A stretch of DNA of 5,986 nucleotides, taken from positions 1-5,986 of the forward strand of contig BNUP01000128.1 of NCBI GenBank assembly GCA_025997455.1. The letters run 5' to 3'. The notes under the pieces are model-generated. The model was given only the letters and a program-made list of their open reading frames with translations. It searched no databases and was not told the DNA's origin. Positions 5,390 through 5,986 of this stretch are shown here, in pieces. Each line of letters begins with the position of its first letter. Position 1 is the first letter of the stretch. Source of the stretch: Fibrobacterales bacterium. GTDB lineage: Bacteria; Fibrobacterota; Fibrobacteria; Fibrobacterales; Fibrobacteraceae. A program made the position numbers and the translations under genes.

Positions 5390-5657
5390 TGTGTCCGAAT
5401 ACTTGGACAACGAAAAAGATATTGCCGAATATCTGAGTTCCATAGTGGAAGAAAACGACATTGACCTCCTTTGCACGGCAATTGGCCACATTGCGAAAGC
5501 CCGCGGTATGTCCAAGATAGCAAATGATTCCGGTTTAGGAAAGGAATATTTATATAGAACCCTGAACCAAAAATCCAAACCCAGATTTGATACCGTAATG
5601 AAAGTATTAAAGGGGATGGACATTCAATTAAAATTTGTGCCGGCACAAACGCTTTAA
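5364..5657 (+). CDS. HigA-type (HI1420 family) addiction-module antidote, HTH protein
   Basis: This 97-residue protein matches the putative addiction-module antidote family paired with Gp49-like toxins. An N-terminal region (FDVSEYLDNEKDIAEYLSSIVEEND, 8-32) precedes a Cro/XRE-like helix-turn-helix: IGHIAKARGMSKIANDSGLGKEYLYRTLNQKSKPRFDTVMKVLKGM (about 40-85). The family signature GMSKIAxDSGLGxExLYxxL is clear. It would bind and neutralise the toxin and repress the operon. The ATG at 5364 has GAGG (5354-5357) 6 nt upstream, while a TTG at 5358 is too close to that site. The gene overlaps the toxin reading frame by 26 nt, the usual toxin-first layout. It is fully intact although its toxin is broken, so it may persist as a plain DNA-binding repressor or an anti-addiction factor. 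Confidence 0.92.
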   Translation: MTKIASNFDVSEYLDNEKDIAEYLSSIVEENDIDLLCTAIGHIAKARGMSKIANDSGLGKEYLYRTLNQKSKPRFDTVMKVLKGMDIQLKFVPAQTL

Positions 5658-5661
5658 TGGT

Positions 5662-5683
5662 CGTCCCTGCAAGGGCGTATTTT
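5662..5683 (+). terminator. Possible weak terminator after the antitoxin gene
   Basis: CG(T)CCCT and AGGGCG pair around a GCA loop (5662-5677, with one bulged T) and are followed by TATTTT. The stem is short, so termination would be inefficient. Confidence 0.35.
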
Positions 5684-5690
5684 CCACACC

Positions 5691-5808
5691 CCACACCCTA
5701 TACCCAAGTCTGCAATTCGTAGGAAAATGCACTCAAATATCACACAAAACCTGCAAAAATTGATAGTTAAAAAAAAATTTGACAATGTGCAAAATTTTTT
5801 CTATATTT
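5691..5808 (+). repeat. 118-bp direct repeat, right copy
   Basis: This is the perfect second copy of 4871-4988, beginning 33 nt after the antitoxin stop. It has one extra CACACCC unit at its left edge (two tandem copies at 5685-5698, one at 4872-4878), a sign of slippage since duplication or of an imprecise junction. Confidence 0.97.
5779..5807 (+). promoter_or_regulatory. Second copy of the consensus promoter, reading out of the locus
   Basis: TTGACA (5779-5784), a 17-nt spacer and TATATT (5802-5807) are identical to the toxin-antitoxin promoter. The copy points to the right, into whatever gene follows the window. Confidence 0.75.
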
Positions 5809-5934
5809 ACCCATAGATGTTGAGGAATTTTAACAATTTGGGTAATTCACAGTCTTTGCGTGTCTCGCACTTGACATCTTTTTGTTATACTCGTGCAGGC
5901 GGGACACCAAGCCGACGGGCGACTGCGGCTCGTC

Positions 5935-5954
5935 ATTCCCGCGAAGGCGGGAAT
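5935..5954 (+). repeat. Intergenic hairpin repeat (CATTCCCGCGAAGGCGGGAATC type)
   Basis: ATTCCCGC (5935-5942) and GCGGGAAT (5947-5954) form a perfect 8-bp stem with a GAAG loop, a very common bacterial intergenic repeat. A smaller AGCCG/CGGCT stem lies at 5910-5930. The 5809-5986 tail holds no convincing gene. GAGG at 5971-5974 followed by AT at the very last bases could be the ribosome binding site and start of the next gene. Confidence 0.75.
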
Positions 5955-5986
5955 CTTGGGGGCATAAACAGAGGATTTATCATTAT

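Noticed and set aside
5871..5891. TTGACA and TATACT resembling another promoter
   Set aside because: The boxes are only 9 nt apart, far below the usual 16-18 nt, and neither has a partner at the right distance.
5817..5986. Reading frame open from ATG 5817 to the window end (56 codons) just after the second promoter
   Set aside because: It has no ribosome binding site, and much of it is the translation of the intergenic hairpin repeat (...ARHSREGGNLG...). It is more likely chance than a gene, though a start this close to the promoter leaves a small possibility.

Overview
The window carries a compact housekeeping operon, an rRNA-methyltransferase-like gene and a small toxin-antitoxin locus set between two identical long direct repeats. 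All supported genes are on the + strand. The moderate GC content, very tight gene packing and strong TTGACA-17-TATATT promoters with T-rich spacers suggest a Fibrobacterota-like or other uncultured gut or sediment bacterium. The lineage call is tentative, because no rRNA or clade marker is present.

Region 1 (1-3642) looks like one transcription unit of five genes with 1-4 nt overlaps or a 2-nt gap. It holds the 3' end of ppdK (pyruvate, phosphate dikinase) with an unusual Lys/Ala/Val-rich tail, a GYF_2-RDD membrane protein, a very short thiS, thiC, and an mntP-family manganese exporter. thiS is only 56 codons long, overlaps the gene before it by 4 nt, and carries the thiC ribosome binding site in its last codons. 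ThiS supplies sulfur for the thiazole half of thiamine, and ThiC makes the pyrimidine half. I see no TPP riboswitch directly in front of thiC.

Region 2 (3643-4833) is a hairpin-rich 198-nt spacer followed by a PUA-less RlmI/Methyltrans_SAM-type methyltransferase. Its ribosome binding site lies inside a long inverted repeat.

Region 3 (4834-5986) is a HigBA-type (HI1419/HI1420-type) toxin-antitoxin locus. The toxin gene is frameshifted, best explained by a 4-nt loss that removes the conserved Tyr-Arg of the GPGYR motif. The antitoxin gene is intact. A perfect 118-bp direct repeat lies on each side of the locus, 820 bp apart, and each copy ends in a consensus promoter that overlaps an imperfect palindrome. 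The window closes with an intergenic hairpin repeat and perhaps the ribosome binding site of the next gene.

The most notable theme is repeat activity. Palindromic repeat elements sit in frame inside two conserved genes (thiC and the methyltransferase), and a promoter-bearing repeat brackets the decaying toxin-antitoxin locus.
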